The translations under genes were made by a program, and so were the position numbers. From positions 1-46,074 of the forward strand of contig JAFAZE010000122.1 of assembly GCA_019239975.1 (NCBI GenBank): a stretch of DNA of 46,074 bases, read 5' to 3'. Within the stretch, counting starts at the first letter, position 1. Every line of letters starts with the position of its first letter. The notes below the pieces were generated by a model. That model searched no databases, was not told the DNA's origin, and saw only the letters and a program-made list of their open reading frames with translations. The DNA comes from Streptosporangiaceae bacterium (GTDB lineage Bacteria; Actinomycetota; Actinomycetes; Streptosporangiales; Streptosporangiaceae). This document shows positions 33,056-41,355 of the stretch, in pieces.

Positions 33056-34438
33056 ATGAGATCGTCCCTGTTCAGGCTCCGCACGCTCGGGGCCGCCGGC
33101 TGCGTGGCCGCCCTGGCAGCGGTGGCGGCCTGTTCGAGTGGCGGCACAAGCACAGGCAGCAGCGGCAGCAGTAGCAATTCAGGCACCGTGACCGTGGCCG
33201 TGGTGTCCAACCCCCTGATCACCAGCCAGATGATCCCGCTGACCAGCTCCAGCTTCCAGAAGCAGTACCCGGGCATCCAGGTCAAGTTCGCCACCTACAC
33301 CGAAGGTGACCTGCGGGCCGCGATCCAGAAGGACGTCAGCACGCACAGCAATACGTTCAACGTCATCATGATCGGCCCGTACGAGGCGCCGCTGTTCGCC
33401 AAGAACGGCTGGCTGACCGACCTGTCCGCGCAGTACATCGCGAAAGACCCCAGCTACGGCGCCGGGGACCTGCTGCCGTCCATCGCGAAGGCCCTGTCCT
33501 ACAAGGGCGACCTGTACGCGGTGCCGTTCTACGGCGAGTCGTCGATGCTGTTCTACCGCAAGGACCTGTTCAGGCAGGCGGGGCTGACCATGCCGGCGCA
33601 CCCGACCTGGGCGCAGGTGCAGAACTTCGCGGCCAGGCTCAACCAGCCCGGCAAGACATCGGGGATCTGCCTGCGCGGCCTGGCGGGCTGGGGCGACAAC
33701 ATGGCGGCGCTGGACACGGTCGTCAACACCTTCGGCGGCCAGTGGTTCGACATGAACTGGAAGCCACAGCTCACCTCGCCGGCGTTCGAGAACGCGACCA
33801 GCTTCTACGTCAACCTGGTCCGCAAGTACGGCGAGCCCGGCGCTTCCAACGACAGCTTCAACCAGCTGCTGACCCTGTACGGGCAGGGCAAGTGCGCGAT
33901 GTGGTACGACGCGACGGTGGCGGCGACCTCGATCGCCACCACATACCCGTCGGTGTACGCCCAGACCGGGTACGCGTTCGCGCCGGTGAACCTCACGAAG
34001 TCCTCCGGGTGGCTGTGGACCTGGGCGCTCGGCATCCCGCAGGGCACATCCAACTCGGGCGCCGCCTGGAAGTTCGTCTCCTGGGCCACCTCGAAGCAGT
34101 ACGACCAGCTGGTCGCCGCCAAGTACGGCTGGTCCGCGGTACCGCCCGGCACCAGGACCTCGCTGTACGACACGCCGCAGTACCAGCAGGCGGCCAAGGC
34201 GTTCGCGCCCATCACGATCGCCTCGATCGACTCGACCGACCCGAACCACCCGACCGTGAACCCGGTGCCGTATGTAGGCATCCAGTACGTCGACATCCCG
34301 CAGTTCGAGAGCCTCGGCTTGACGGTCGCCCAGCAGATCGCGGGCGCGATCGCCGGCACCGAAAGCGTGAGCCAGGCGCTGCAGGCGGGCCAGTCCGCCG
34401 CCTCTCAGTACACCCCGGCACAACTGTCCGGCGGCTGA
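33056..34438 (+). CDS. Polyol ABC transporter substrate-binding lipoprotein
   Basis: A 460-residue extracellular solute-binding protein of the sugar family. The signal sequence ends at a lipobox AAVAACSS with the lipid-bearing Cys26, followed by a Ser/Gly-rich linker and TVTVAVVSNPLITSQMIPL. GDLYAVPFYGESSMLFYRKD is the family hinge region and FYVNLVRKYGEPGASNDSFN lies further on. It captures a polyol at the outer face for the two permeases encoded next. It is separated from them by a strong hairpin that may reduce their expression relative to the binding protein, a usual arrangement. Order and types match mtlE in pseudomonads. Confidence 0.9.
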   Translation: MRSSLFRLRTLGAAGCVAALAAVAACSSGGTSTGSSGSSSNSGTVTVAVVSNPLITSQMIPLTSSSFQKQYPGIQVKFATYTEGDLRAAIQKDVSTHSNTFNVIMIGPYEAPLFAKNGWLTDLSAQYIAKDPSYGAGDLLPSIAKALSYKGDLYAVPFYGESSMLFYRKDLFRQAGLTMPAHPTWAQVQNFAARLNQPGKTSGICLRGLAGWGDNMAALDTVVNTFGGQWFDMNWKPQLTSPAFENATSFYVNLVRKYGEPGASNDSFNQLLTLYGQGKCAMWYDATVAATSIATTYPSVYAQTGYAFAPVNLTKSSGWLWTWALGIPQGTSNSGAAWKFVSWATSKQYDQLVAAKYGWSAVPPGTRTSLYDTPQYQQAAKAFAPITIASIDSTDPNHPTVNPVPYVGIQYVDIPQFESLGLTVAQQIAGAIAGTESVSQALQAGQSAASQYTPAQLSGG

Positions 34439-34446
34439 CGCGCACG

Positions 34447-34507
34447 TGACGGGGCCCCGGGGTGCCCTGGCCGGTCCGCCCGGCTCCCCGGGGCCCGCCA
34501 TCCGTCA
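34447..34507 (+). terminator. Hairpin between binding protein and permease genes
   Basis: Perfect arms GGGCCCCGGGG (34452-34462) and CCCCGGGGCCC (34486-34496), extended by TGACGG (34447-34452) and CCGTCA (34502-34507). No T-run follows, so it may be a partial terminator or an mRNA-stabilising structure. Confidence 0.65.
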
Positions 34508-34537
34508 GCCGTGCCACGTCTCGAGAAGGGCGTTCCC

Positions 34538-35476
34538 GTGACGGTAATCGAAGACCTGGCGCCGCCCCCGAAGGTCGAGGTGCGGCCGCGTGGCGTGAGC
34601 CGCCGTGAGCGGTGGCAGCGCCGGCTCCCGCTGCTGCCCGCGCTGATCTACACGATCGTCGTGACCCAGATCCCGTTCCTGGTGACGCTGTACTACAGCT
34701 TCCAGAGCTACTTCTGGAACACCACGGCGCCCGCCCACTTCAACGGGGTGAGCAACTACAAGACGGTCTTCACCACCCCCGCCTTCCGCAGCGCGCTCTG
34801 GCGCTCGGTGGTCATGACCGCCGCCGCCGTGATCATCGCCATGATCCTCGGGGTGGCGCTCGCGGTTCTGCTGGACCGCAAGTTCTTCGGCCGCGGCGTG
34901 GTCCGCACGCTGCTCATCACCCCGTTCCTCATCATGCCCGCCGCGGCGGCGCTGGTGTGGGCCGGCCCGATGCTCGACCCGAACTTCGGGCTGCTGAACT
35001 ACCTGCTCGCACCGTTCGGCGTCCATCACGTGGCGTGGCTCAGCACGCACGCGCTGGGCTCGGTGATCGTGGTCATGATCTGGCAGTGGACGCCGTTCAT
35101 GACGCTGATCGTGCTGGCGGGCCTGCAGAGCCAGCCACCCGACGTCCTGGAGGCGGCGAAGGTCGACGGCGCCGGCGCGTTCGCCACGTTCCGCGAGCTG
35201 ACGCTCCCGCACCTGCGGCCCTACATCGAGCTCGGGATCCTGCTCGGCTCCATCTACCTGGTCAACGTGTTCGATCAGGTCCGGCTGATGACGAACGGCG
35301 GCCCGGGGACCGCCACCACGAACCTTCCCTTCTATCTGTACCAGCAGGTGAACTACGCGTTCGACATCGGCGGGGCGGCCGCGACCGGTGTGGTCACCGT
35401 CATCCTGACGATCATCGTCGCCACCTTCGCGCTGCGCATGTTCGCCAGGGTCTTCCGGTTCGAGGAGGCAGTATGA
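34538..35476 (+). CDS. Polyol ABC transporter permease 1
   Basis: A 312-residue membrane protein with six helices, beginning LPLLPALIYTIVVTQIPFLV, and the ABC permease EAA loop EAAKVDGAGAFATFRELTLP, which contacts the ATPase. The GTG at 34538 is eight bases after AGAAGGG. It pairs with the second permease. The stop codon is inside the ATGA that starts a small frame leading to the next gene. It corresponds to mtlF/smoF. Confidence 0.9.
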   Translation: MTVIEDLAPPPKVEVRPRGVSRRERWQRRLPLLPALIYTIVVTQIPFLVTLYYSFQSYFWNTTAPAHFNGVSNYKTVFTTPAFRSALWRSVVMTAAAVIIAMILGVALAVLLDRKFFGRGVVRTLLITPFLIMPAAAALVWAGPMLDPNFGLLNYLLAPFGVHHVAWLSTHALGSVIVVMIWQWTPFMTLIVLAGLQSQPPDVLEAAKVDGAGAFATFRELTLPHLRPYIELGILLGSIYLVNVFDQVRLMTNGGPGTATTNLPFYLYQQVNYAFDIGGAAATGVVTVILTIIVATFALRMFARVFRFEEAV

Positions 35477-35523
35477 GCGAGTTGAAGGTGGCGCCCCGGA
35501 AACGAGCGGGAGACACAACATGA
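35473..35523 (+). CDS. Mini-ORF bridging the two permease genes
   Basis: ATG at 35473 overlaps the stop of permease 1 (ATGA) and reads MSELKVAPRKRAGDTT, ending TGA at 35521-35523, which overlaps the ATG of permease 2 (35520). Both ends are coupled by ATGA, so it may be a coupling peptide, or the original N-terminus of permease 2 after a frameshift. Confidence 0.45.
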   Translation: MSELKVAPRKRAGDTT

Positions 35524-36386
35524 CCGCCGTGCCGCTGCGGGCCCTCCGGGCCCGCGAGCCCGGGTCGCGCAGGCTCCGCGAGGTCTCCGGCAAGGTGGGC
35601 TGGACCGTCCTCGCGTGGGTGGTGGCGATCGCGTTCTTCCTCCCGGTGCTGTGGATGGTGCTCACGGCGTTCAAGCCGGAGTCCGCCGCCGAGACCTGGC
35701 CCCCCAGGTTCACCTTCAGCCCGACGCTCGCGGAGTTCCGCCTGGTCTTCTCCGGCTGGGGTCCGTACGTGACGCACTCGGTCATCGCGACGATCGGCTC
35801 CACGATCCTGGTGCTGCTGCTCGGCGTCCCCGCCGCCTACGCGCTGTCCGTGCACCCGGTCGGGCGCTGGCGCGACGGGCTGTTCTTCTTCATCTCCACG
35901 AAGATGCTGCCGATCGTGGCGGCGATCGGCCCGCTGTACGTCATCGCGCTCAAGACGCACCTGCTCGACAGCATCTGGGTGCTGATCATCCTCTACACCG
36001 CGATGAACCTGCCGCTGGCGATCTGGATGATCCGCTCGTTCATGCTCGAGGTGCCGTCCGAGCTGCTCGAGGCGGCGGAGCTGGACGGCGCGGGGCGCAT
36101 CCGCGAGATCACCGGCGTGATCCTTCCCGTCATCTCGCCGGGACTGGTGTCGACGGCGCTGATCTGCGTGATCTTCGCGTGGAACGAGCTTTTCCTCGCG
36201 CTCAACCTGACGGTCACCAACGCCGCGACGATGCCGATGTACCTGATCAGCTCCGTCCCGCAGGAGGGGCTGTACATCGCGCACCTGTCCGCGGCGGCGA
36301 CGGTCGCCTCGGTTCCCGTGATCATCGTGGGCTGGATAGCGCAGCGCTCGCTGGTCCGCGGCCTCGCGATGGGAGCCATCAAGTGA
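35520..36386 (+). CDS. Polyol ABC transporter permease 2
   Basis: A 288-residue six-helix permease: VLAWVVAIAFFLPVLWMVLT is the first helix, FKPESAAETWPPRFTFSPTL the external loop. The EAA loop is EAAELDGAGRIREITGVILP. It forms the membrane channel with permease 1 and corresponds to mtlG/smoG. The ATG at 35520 overlaps the end of the mini-ORF. The next gene, the ATPase, starts 58 bases later with its own GGAGG site. Confidence 0.9.
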   Translation: MTAVPLRALRAREPGSRRLREVSGKVGWTVLAWVVAIAFFLPVLWMVLTAFKPESAAETWPPRFTFSPTLAEFRLVFSGWGPYVTHSVIATIGSTILVLLLGVPAAYALSVHPVGRWRDGLFFFISTKMLPIVAAIGPLYVIALKTHLLDSIWVLIILYTAMNLPLAIWMIRSFMLEVPSELLEAAELDGAGRIREITGVILPVISPGLVSTALICVIFAWNELFLALNLTVTNAATMPMYLISSVPQEGLYIAHLSAAATVASVPVIIVGWIAQRSLVRGLAMGAIK

Positions 36387-36444
36387 CTCAAACGACTGAA
36401 GTGAACGGCCGCGCGCTGTGCGCAGTACCGGGCGGAGGTACCCG

Positions 36445-37533
36445 ATGGCTCAGGTGAGGTACGTGTCGGCAAGCCGCGTGTACGGCAAGAACGCGCCGCC
36501 CGCTGTCGACGCCCTCGATCTGGAGATCAGGGACGGCGAGTTCATGGTCCTTGTCGGGCCGTCGGGATCGGGGAAGACCACGGCGCTGCGCATGCTCGCC
36601 GGGCTGGAGCCTCTCGACGCCGGGCGTGTCGAGATCGGCGAGCGGGACGTCACCTTCGTTCCGCCCAAAGACCGGGACATCGCGATGGTGTTCCAGAACT
36701 ACGCCCTCTACCCGCAGAAGACGGTCGCGCAGAACATGGGCTTCGCGCTGAAGATGCAGGGCGTGCCCAAGGACGAGCGGGACCGGCGGGTCCGCGAGGC
36801 CGCCCGCCTGCTCGACCTCGACGATCAGATGCTGGACCGCAAGCCGCGGCAGCTGTCCGGCGGGCAGCGGCAGCGGGTGGCGATGGGCCGGGCCATCGTC
36901 CGCGAGCCGAGAGTGTTCCTGATGGACGAGCCGCTGTCCAACCTGGACGCCAAGCTGCGGGTGCAGACCCGCAGCCAGATAGCGGAGCTGCAGCGCCGCC
37001 TGGGCATCACCACGGTCTACGTGACCCACGACCAGGTGGAGGCGATGACCATGGGGCACCGGGTGGCGGTGCTGGCCCGTGGGAAGCTCCAGCAGTGCGC
37101 CACCCCGCGGGAGCTGTACGACAACCCGGTGAACCAGTTCGTCGCCGGGTTCATCGGTTCGCCCGCGATGAACCTGCAGACCGTGCCGCTCACCGACGGC
37201 GGCGCGCGGCTGGCGGGGACGGTGCTCCCGCTGCCTGCCGCGGTCCGCACCGCGGCCAGTCAGGCCGGCCTCGGTGAGCTGGTCGCCGGCATCCGGCCGG
37301 AGCACCTGCACCTGGCGAACGGCTCGGGCGAGCTGGCCGGGGAAGTGCTGCTGGTGGAGGACCTCGGCGCCGACGCCCTGCTGCACGTGCGGCTGGCCGG
37401 CGACGCGGATCCGGTGGTGGCGCGCACCGAGGGGCGCACGCCCCCGGCGCCGGGACAGCAGGTCACGTTCCACGTCCAGCCGGACGACATCTTCGCGTTC
37501 CACCCGGTGACGGGGGCGCGCCTTGCAGGCTAA
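36445..37533 (+). CDS. Polyol ABC transporter ATP-binding protein
   Basis: A 362-residue MalK-like ATPase. Walker A is LVGPSGSGKTTALRM, the Q-loop follows in MVFQNYALYPQKTV, the signature is LSGGQRQRVAMGRA, Walker B is RVFLMDEPLSNLDAK and the switch His is in YVTHDQVEAMTMGH. The C-terminal part is the OB/TOBE domain (GIRPEHLHLANGSGELAG). The ATG at 36445 follows GGAGG. It energises polyol uptake and may serve more than one transporter. It ends 11 bases after the start of the dehydrogenase gene (TTG at 37523). Confidence 0.93.
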   Translation: MAQVRYVSASRVYGKNAPPAVDALDLEIRDGEFMVLVGPSGSGKTTALRMLAGLEPLDAGRVEIGERDVTFVPPKDRDIAMVFQNYALYPQKTVAQNMGFALKMQGVPKDERDRRVREAARLLDLDDQMLDRKPRQLSGGQRQRVAMGRAIVREPRVFLMDEPLSNLDAKLRVQTRSQIAELQRRLGITTVYVTHDQVEAMTMGHRVAVLARGKLQQCATPRELYDNPVNQFVAGFIGSPAMNLQTVPLTDGGARLAGTVLPLPAAVRTAASQAGLGELVAGIRPEHLHLANGSGELAGEVLLVEDLGADALLHVRLAGDADPVVARTEGRTPPAPGQQVTFHVQPDDIFAFHPVTGARLAG

Positions 37534-39118
37534 ACCGCAGCCACTCAACACCAGGACGCTGAAGTCCTGGGGCGACCGGCTGGCGGTGCCGGCCTACGAC
37601 CGCGGGCTCGTCACGCCGGGCGTGGTCCATTTCGGCGTCGGCGGTTTCCACCGCGCGCACCAGGCGATGTACCACGACCGCCTCATGAACGACGGCGCCC
37701 CGCTCGACTGGGGCATCTGCGGCGTCGGGGTCCTCGCGGCGGACCGGCCGATGAGGGACGCTCTGGACGCGCAGGACGGCCTGTACACGCTTGTCCTCAA
37801 GCACAGCGACGGGACCTGGGAACCGCGTGTGATCGGGTCCATCGTGGAGTACCTGTTCGCGCCGGACGACCCGGAGGCGGTCATCGAGAAGATGGCGGCG
37901 GCGCCGACCCGCATCGTGTCCCTGACCATCACCGAGGGCGGGTACAACATCAGCGACGTCACCGGGGAGTTCGACGCGGCGAACCCGGACGTGGTCCGCG
38001 ACCTGGAACCCGGCGCGGTTCCGCGGACCACCTTCGGCCTGGTCACCGAGGCGCTGCGGCGCCGCCGGCGCCGCGGCCTGGCGCCGTTCACCGTCATGTC
38101 CTGCGACAACCTGCAGGACAACGGCCGGCGGAGCCGGCGCGTGTTCACCACCTTCGCCCGGATGCGGGACCCGGACCTCGGCGACTGGGTCGAGCGCGAG
38201 GTGCGCTTCCCGAACTCCATGGTCGACCGCATCACCCCGGTGACCACCGACGCCGACCGGGCCGAGGTCCGCGAGCGGTTCGGGATCGAGGACCGGTGGC
38301 CGGTCGTCTGCGAGCCCTACACGCAGTGGGTGCTCGAGGACGCCTTCACCGCGGGGCGGCCGGCGTACGAGCGGGCCGGGGTGCAGGTCGTCGACCAGGT
38401 CGAGCCCTACGAGCTGATGAAGCTGCGGCTGCTCAACGGCAGCCATCAGGCCATGTGCTACTTCGCCTACCTGTCCGGCTACCGGCTGGTGCACGAGGCC
38501 GCTCAGGACCCCCTGTTCCGCGCCTTCCTGCTCGGCTACATGGACGAGGAGGCCACTCCCACCCTCGCCCCGGTGCCCGGGGTGGATCTCGGCGGGTACA
38601 AGCACACGCTCATCGAGCGCTTCTGCAACCCGCAGGTCCGCGACACCGTCGCCCGGCTGTGCGCGGAAAGCTCCGACCGGATCCCCAAGTGGGTGTTGCC
38701 GGTGGTTCGCCAGCAGCTCGCCGACGGCGGCCAGATCAGGCGCTCGGCCGCCGTGGTGGCGAGCTGGGCGCGCTACGCGGAGGGTGTCGACGAGGCGGGC
38801 GACCCGATCGAGGTGGTCGACCGGCTCCGGGACAGCCTCACGCAGCGGGCGCGGCGGCAGCGCGCTGACCCCGACGCGTTCATCGCCAACCGGGAGGTGT
38901 TCGGCGACCTGGCCGGCGACGAGCGCTTCGTCACCGCCTACCGGGCCGCGCTGGCCTCGCTGCACCGGCGCGGCGCGCGGGCGACGCTCGAGTCGCTGGC
39001 CTTACCCCGGCGGGGAAAGGGGAGCGCGAATCAGGATGGCCACCGCCCGTTCAGTATGATCCGGTCCTCTGTGACCACGGCGGAGACGAGTGCGGCGGGC
39101 GTGATGTCGAACGCGTAG
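37523..39118 (+). CDS. Mannitol 2-dehydrogenase family protein
   Basis: A 531-residue polyol dehydrogenase of the long-chain family (mannitol to fructose, or a related pair). The Rossmann region is VVHFGVGGFHRAHQAMYHDR, SLTITEGGYNI and FTVMSCDNLQDNG, and the catalytic lysine is in ELMKLRLLNGSHQAMCYFAY. The TTG start at 37523 lies inside the ATPase stop. The natural C-terminus probably ends near residue 495 (LESLALPRRG); the last 30 or so residues run over the 3' end of the convergent mtnA gene for 88 bases. It completes the order known from mtlEFGKD. Confidence 0.88.
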   Translation: MQAKPQPLNTRTLKSWGDRLAVPAYDRGLVTPGVVHFGVGGFHRAHQAMYHDRLMNDGAPLDWGICGVGVLAADRPMRDALDAQDGLYTLVLKHSDGTWEPRVIGSIVEYLFAPDDPEAVIEKMAAAPTRIVSLTITEGGYNISDVTGEFDAANPDVVRDLEPGAVPRTTFGLVTEALRRRRRRGLAPFTVMSCDNLQDNGRRSRRVFTTFARMRDPDLGDWVEREVRFPNSMVDRITPVTTDADRAEVRERFGIEDRWPVVCEPYTQWVLEDAFTAGRPAYERAGVQVVDQVEPYELMKLRLLNGSHQAMCYFAYLSGYRLVHEAAQDPLFRAFLLGYMDEEATPTLAPVPGVDLGGYKHTLIERFCNPQVRDTVARLCAESSDRIPKWVLPVVRQQLADGGQIRRSAAVVASWARYAEGVDEAGDPIEVVDRLRDSLTQRARRQRADPDAFIANREVFGDLAGDERFVTAYRAALASLHRRGARATLESLALPRRGKGSANQDGHRPFSMIRSSVTTAETSAAGVMSNA

Positions 39119-40026
39119 TTCACCGCCCTGGTGCCCGCGGGGGCGGCGGGGACCGTGATCTCCTCCTCCCGGCGCCGCTCCAGCGGGATCGCCTGCCCGC
39201 TCGCGGTCGAGGAGTCGATCGTCGACTCGGGCACCGCGACGACGAACGGGATCCCGGCACGGTGCGCGGCCAGTGCCAGCGAGTAGGTGCCGATCTTGTT
39301 CGCGACGTCGCCGTTGGCGGCCACCCGGTCGGCGCCCACCACCACGGCGTCGGCCATGCCCTGGCTGATCATGAACGGTCCCGCGCCGTCGCAGACCAGG
39401 TAGTGCTCGATGCCGAGCTGGCGCAGCTCCCAGCAGGTCAGCCGGGCACCCTGCAGCAGCGGGCGGGTCTCGTCGACCAGCACGTGGCTGAGCACGCCCG
39501 CGTTGTGCAGGGCGCGGACCACGCCGAGGGCGGTGCCCCAGCCGAGGCACGCCAGGGCGCCCGTGTTGCAGTGCGTGTGCACCCGCAGCGGGCCGGGCGC
39601 CGCGTCGCACGCCTCGCGCAGGTACGCGGCGCCGCGCTCGCTCACGCGGATGCTCGCGGTGGCCGCCTCCTCCAGCTTCCGCACCGCCAGATCCTCGACG
39701 GCCGCGGCGCCGAGCGGGATCGCGGCGGCCGCCGCGCCGACCTCGCGCCGCAGGTTCACCGCCGTCGGCCGGGCCTCGGCGATGCGCTTGATCTCGGCGG
39801 CGAGCCGCGCGCCGTCCCAGCCGTCGCGCTCGCCCTGCCTGACCGCGAGCGCGACGCCCAGCGCGCCCGCCGCGCCGAGCACCGGCGCGCCGCGGATGGC
39901 CAGCCGGCCGATCGCCTCCACCATCTCGTCCACGGTGGTGATCCGCAGCACGCGGACCTCGTGCGGCAGCGCCGCCTGGTCAAGGGCGGTGACGTGTCCG
40001 TCCTGCCACGCGATGGTGGGCTCCAT
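39031..40026 (-). CDS. mtnA: S-methyl-5-thioribose-1-phosphate isomerase
   Basis: A 331-residue protein of the MtnA/eIF2B-related family: RLAIRGAPVLGAAGALGVAL is the active-site loop, RVHTHCNTGALACLGWGTAL holds the catalytic Cys, and ADAVVVGADRVAANGDVANK the catalytic Asp and the phosphate loop. It converts an aldose-1-phosphate to a ketose-1-phosphate in methionine salvage or the related DHAP shunt for 5-deoxyribose. No other salvage gene is adjacent, but an APH-fold kinase is within the same locus. It overlaps the polyol dehydrogenase gene at their 3' ends. Confidence 0.9.
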   Translation of the reverse strand: MEPTIAWQDGHVTALDQAALPHEVRVLRITTVDEMVEAIGRLAIRGAPVLGAAGALGVALAVRQGERDGWDGARLAAEIKRIAEARPTAVNLRREVGAAAAAIPLGAAAVEDLAVRKLEEAATASIRVSERGAAYLREACDAAPGPLRVHTHCNTGALACLGWGTALGVVRALHNAGVLSHVLVDETRPLLQGARLTCWELRQLGIEHYLVCDGAGPFMISQGMADAVVVGADRVAANGDVANKIGTYSLALAAHRAGIPFVVAVPESTIDSSTASGQAIPLERRREEEITVPAAPAGTRAVNYAFDITPAALVSAVVTEDRIILNGRWPS

Positions 40027-40068
40027 GACGCGAACCTACCTCGCCCACACGGGTGCGGCGCTGCCGGG

Positions 40069-41037
40069 TCAGCACTGTCCTTGATAGGCGCCGGTGTTGT
40101 AGGTGACCCACGGCGACCAGTCGCTGCCGTTGTTCGAGAGGCTCACCGCGGCGCGGGCGTTGCCATAGGCGTCGAAGGTGGACAGCGATCCGTTGGAGGG
40201 GTTGATCTGCCAGTAGCCGCGGTCGCCGGCCGGCGAGAGGGCGTACTGCTGGCCGCCGGACTCCGCCATCGCGATCTCCGCCGCCATGAACGCGCTGCCC
40301 GGGTTACCGCCCGCGGACTCCCACAGCTGCTCGAGACCGCTGCAGCTGAGCGTGCCGCTGAGCGTGGTGGTGCCGCCGCCGGAGGGAGTGCTGCTCGAGC
40401 CGCCGCCGGAAGAGCTGGACGGGTCGGCCGGCTGCGACGAGCCGTCCGAATCGCCCTCTTCATCGCCGCTGTTCTGCGCGGTGCTCGTGACCGCCGATGT
40501 CGTCTTGGCGTGGCGTGGCTGGTAACCGCTGAGGGCGTAGTGCGAGGGCGGGTCGTAGGGCACGTTGAGCTTCTCGCCCGGGTAGATCAGGTTGGGGTCG
40601 GAGACCGTCGAGGTGTTCTCGTGGTAGAGCCACTGCCAGTCGCCAGGCTTCTGGTAGAACCGCTGCGCGATCCCGGACAGGGTGTCGCCCGACTGGACGT
40701 CGTAGCTGCGCCGCGCGCTGCTCCGGCCAGCGTGCGAGGCGGTCTTCGCGGTGTGGGGTGCGGCCGCGAGTGCGTGCGCGGTCGCCGAGTCCAGCGTCGC
40801 GGTGGTGGCCGTGTGGCCCGGCTTCACGTCGGCGGTCGCCACGACAGCCGACCTGCCGGCGCCTGCCAGCCCCGCCGCGTGCTGGGCCTGCGGTGCCGTG
40901 ACGAGCACGCCGGCGATGGCCATGGCGGGAGCCGCCTTGCCGGCCTTCTCCGCCACCTTTTCCACCTGCGAGGGGGTCGTGTGCCGACCCGATCGCCTGA
41001 CCTTCACCGGCCGGCGGTGATTGCGCGCAGCACTCAC
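40069..41037 (-). CDS. LysM-domain transglycosylase-like cell-wall protein
   Basis: A 322-residue exported protein. A hydrophobic segment near residue 40 (MAIAGVLVTAPQAQHAAGLA) follows a basic start. The LysM domain is YDVQSGDTLSGIAQRFYQ to IYPGEKLNVP and binds peptidoglycan. After a low-complexity Ser/Gly linker comes a lysozyme-like domain with MAAEIAMAESGGQQYALSPA and RGYWQINPSNGS, the SLT/Rpf-type signature. It probably cleaves peptidoglycan. I prefer the GTG at 41037, a few bases after GGGGAGA, over the TTG at 41049. The 280-bp upstream region has repeated TCACA motifs. Confidence 0.85.
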   Translation of the reverse strand: MSAARNHRRPVKVRRSGRHTTPSQVEKVAEKAGKAAPAMAIAGVLVTAPQAQHAAGLAGAGRSAVVATADVKPGHTATTATLDSATAHALAAAPHTAKTASHAGRSSARRSYDVQSGDTLSGIAQRFYQKPGDWQWLYHENTSTVSDPNLIYPGEKLNVPYDPPSHYALSGYQPRHAKTTSAVTSTAQNSGDEEGDSDGSSQPADPSSSSGGGSSSTPSGGGTTTLSGTLSCSGLEQLWESAGGNPGSAFMAAEIAMAESGGQQYALSPAGDRGYWQINPSNGSLSTFDAYGNARAAVSLSNNGSDWSPWVTYNTGAYQGQC

Positions 41038-41117
41038 TAGTCTCCCCAAGGTCGTGTCCGCACCCGCCTACACGGCTCGTGTGGCCTTTCGGCAGGGCCT
41101 AAGCGTTCATGGTCCGC

Positions 41118-41277
41118 TTTGTGATGCTTCATCCGTCTTTGTGACGGGTAAGTCATCGGTGGAAGCATGGCAGGACTCGATCGCCGGTCGCAGGCAAATC
41201 GAGTTTTTTCTGTGATGTTTCTGTAATCTCGCCACTTATCGTCACATTGCTGTGACGGACCGTTGATGAAATGTGAC
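41118..41277 (-). promoter_or_regulatory. Repeated GTCACA/TGTGAC motifs upstream of the LysM gene
   Basis: On the plus strand TGTGAT/C occurs at 41120-41125, 41140-41145, 41211-41216, 41251-41256 and 41272-41277, and GTCACA at 41241-41246. The 41120/41140 and 41251/41272 copies are 20 and 21 bp apart, and 41240-41257 is a palindrome. Direct GTCACA repeats are the reported target of the response regulator MtrA, which controls cell-wall hydrolases in actinobacteria; that match is inference. Confidence 0.5.
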
Positions 41278-41355
41278 TGATGATGCTCAAGGTTCCACCG
41301 GTCAGCCAGTAACCCGGTCCCGGCTGCCGAACGAGGCTGCTGGGATACTACGGAC

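Noticed and set aside
41050..41355. c-di-AMP (ydaO) riboswitch upstream of the LysM gene
   Set aside because: Such riboswitches precede many actinobacterial cell-wall genes, but I could not find the conserved core (CCGAA and GGTGGAGG-like blocks) on the minus strand.
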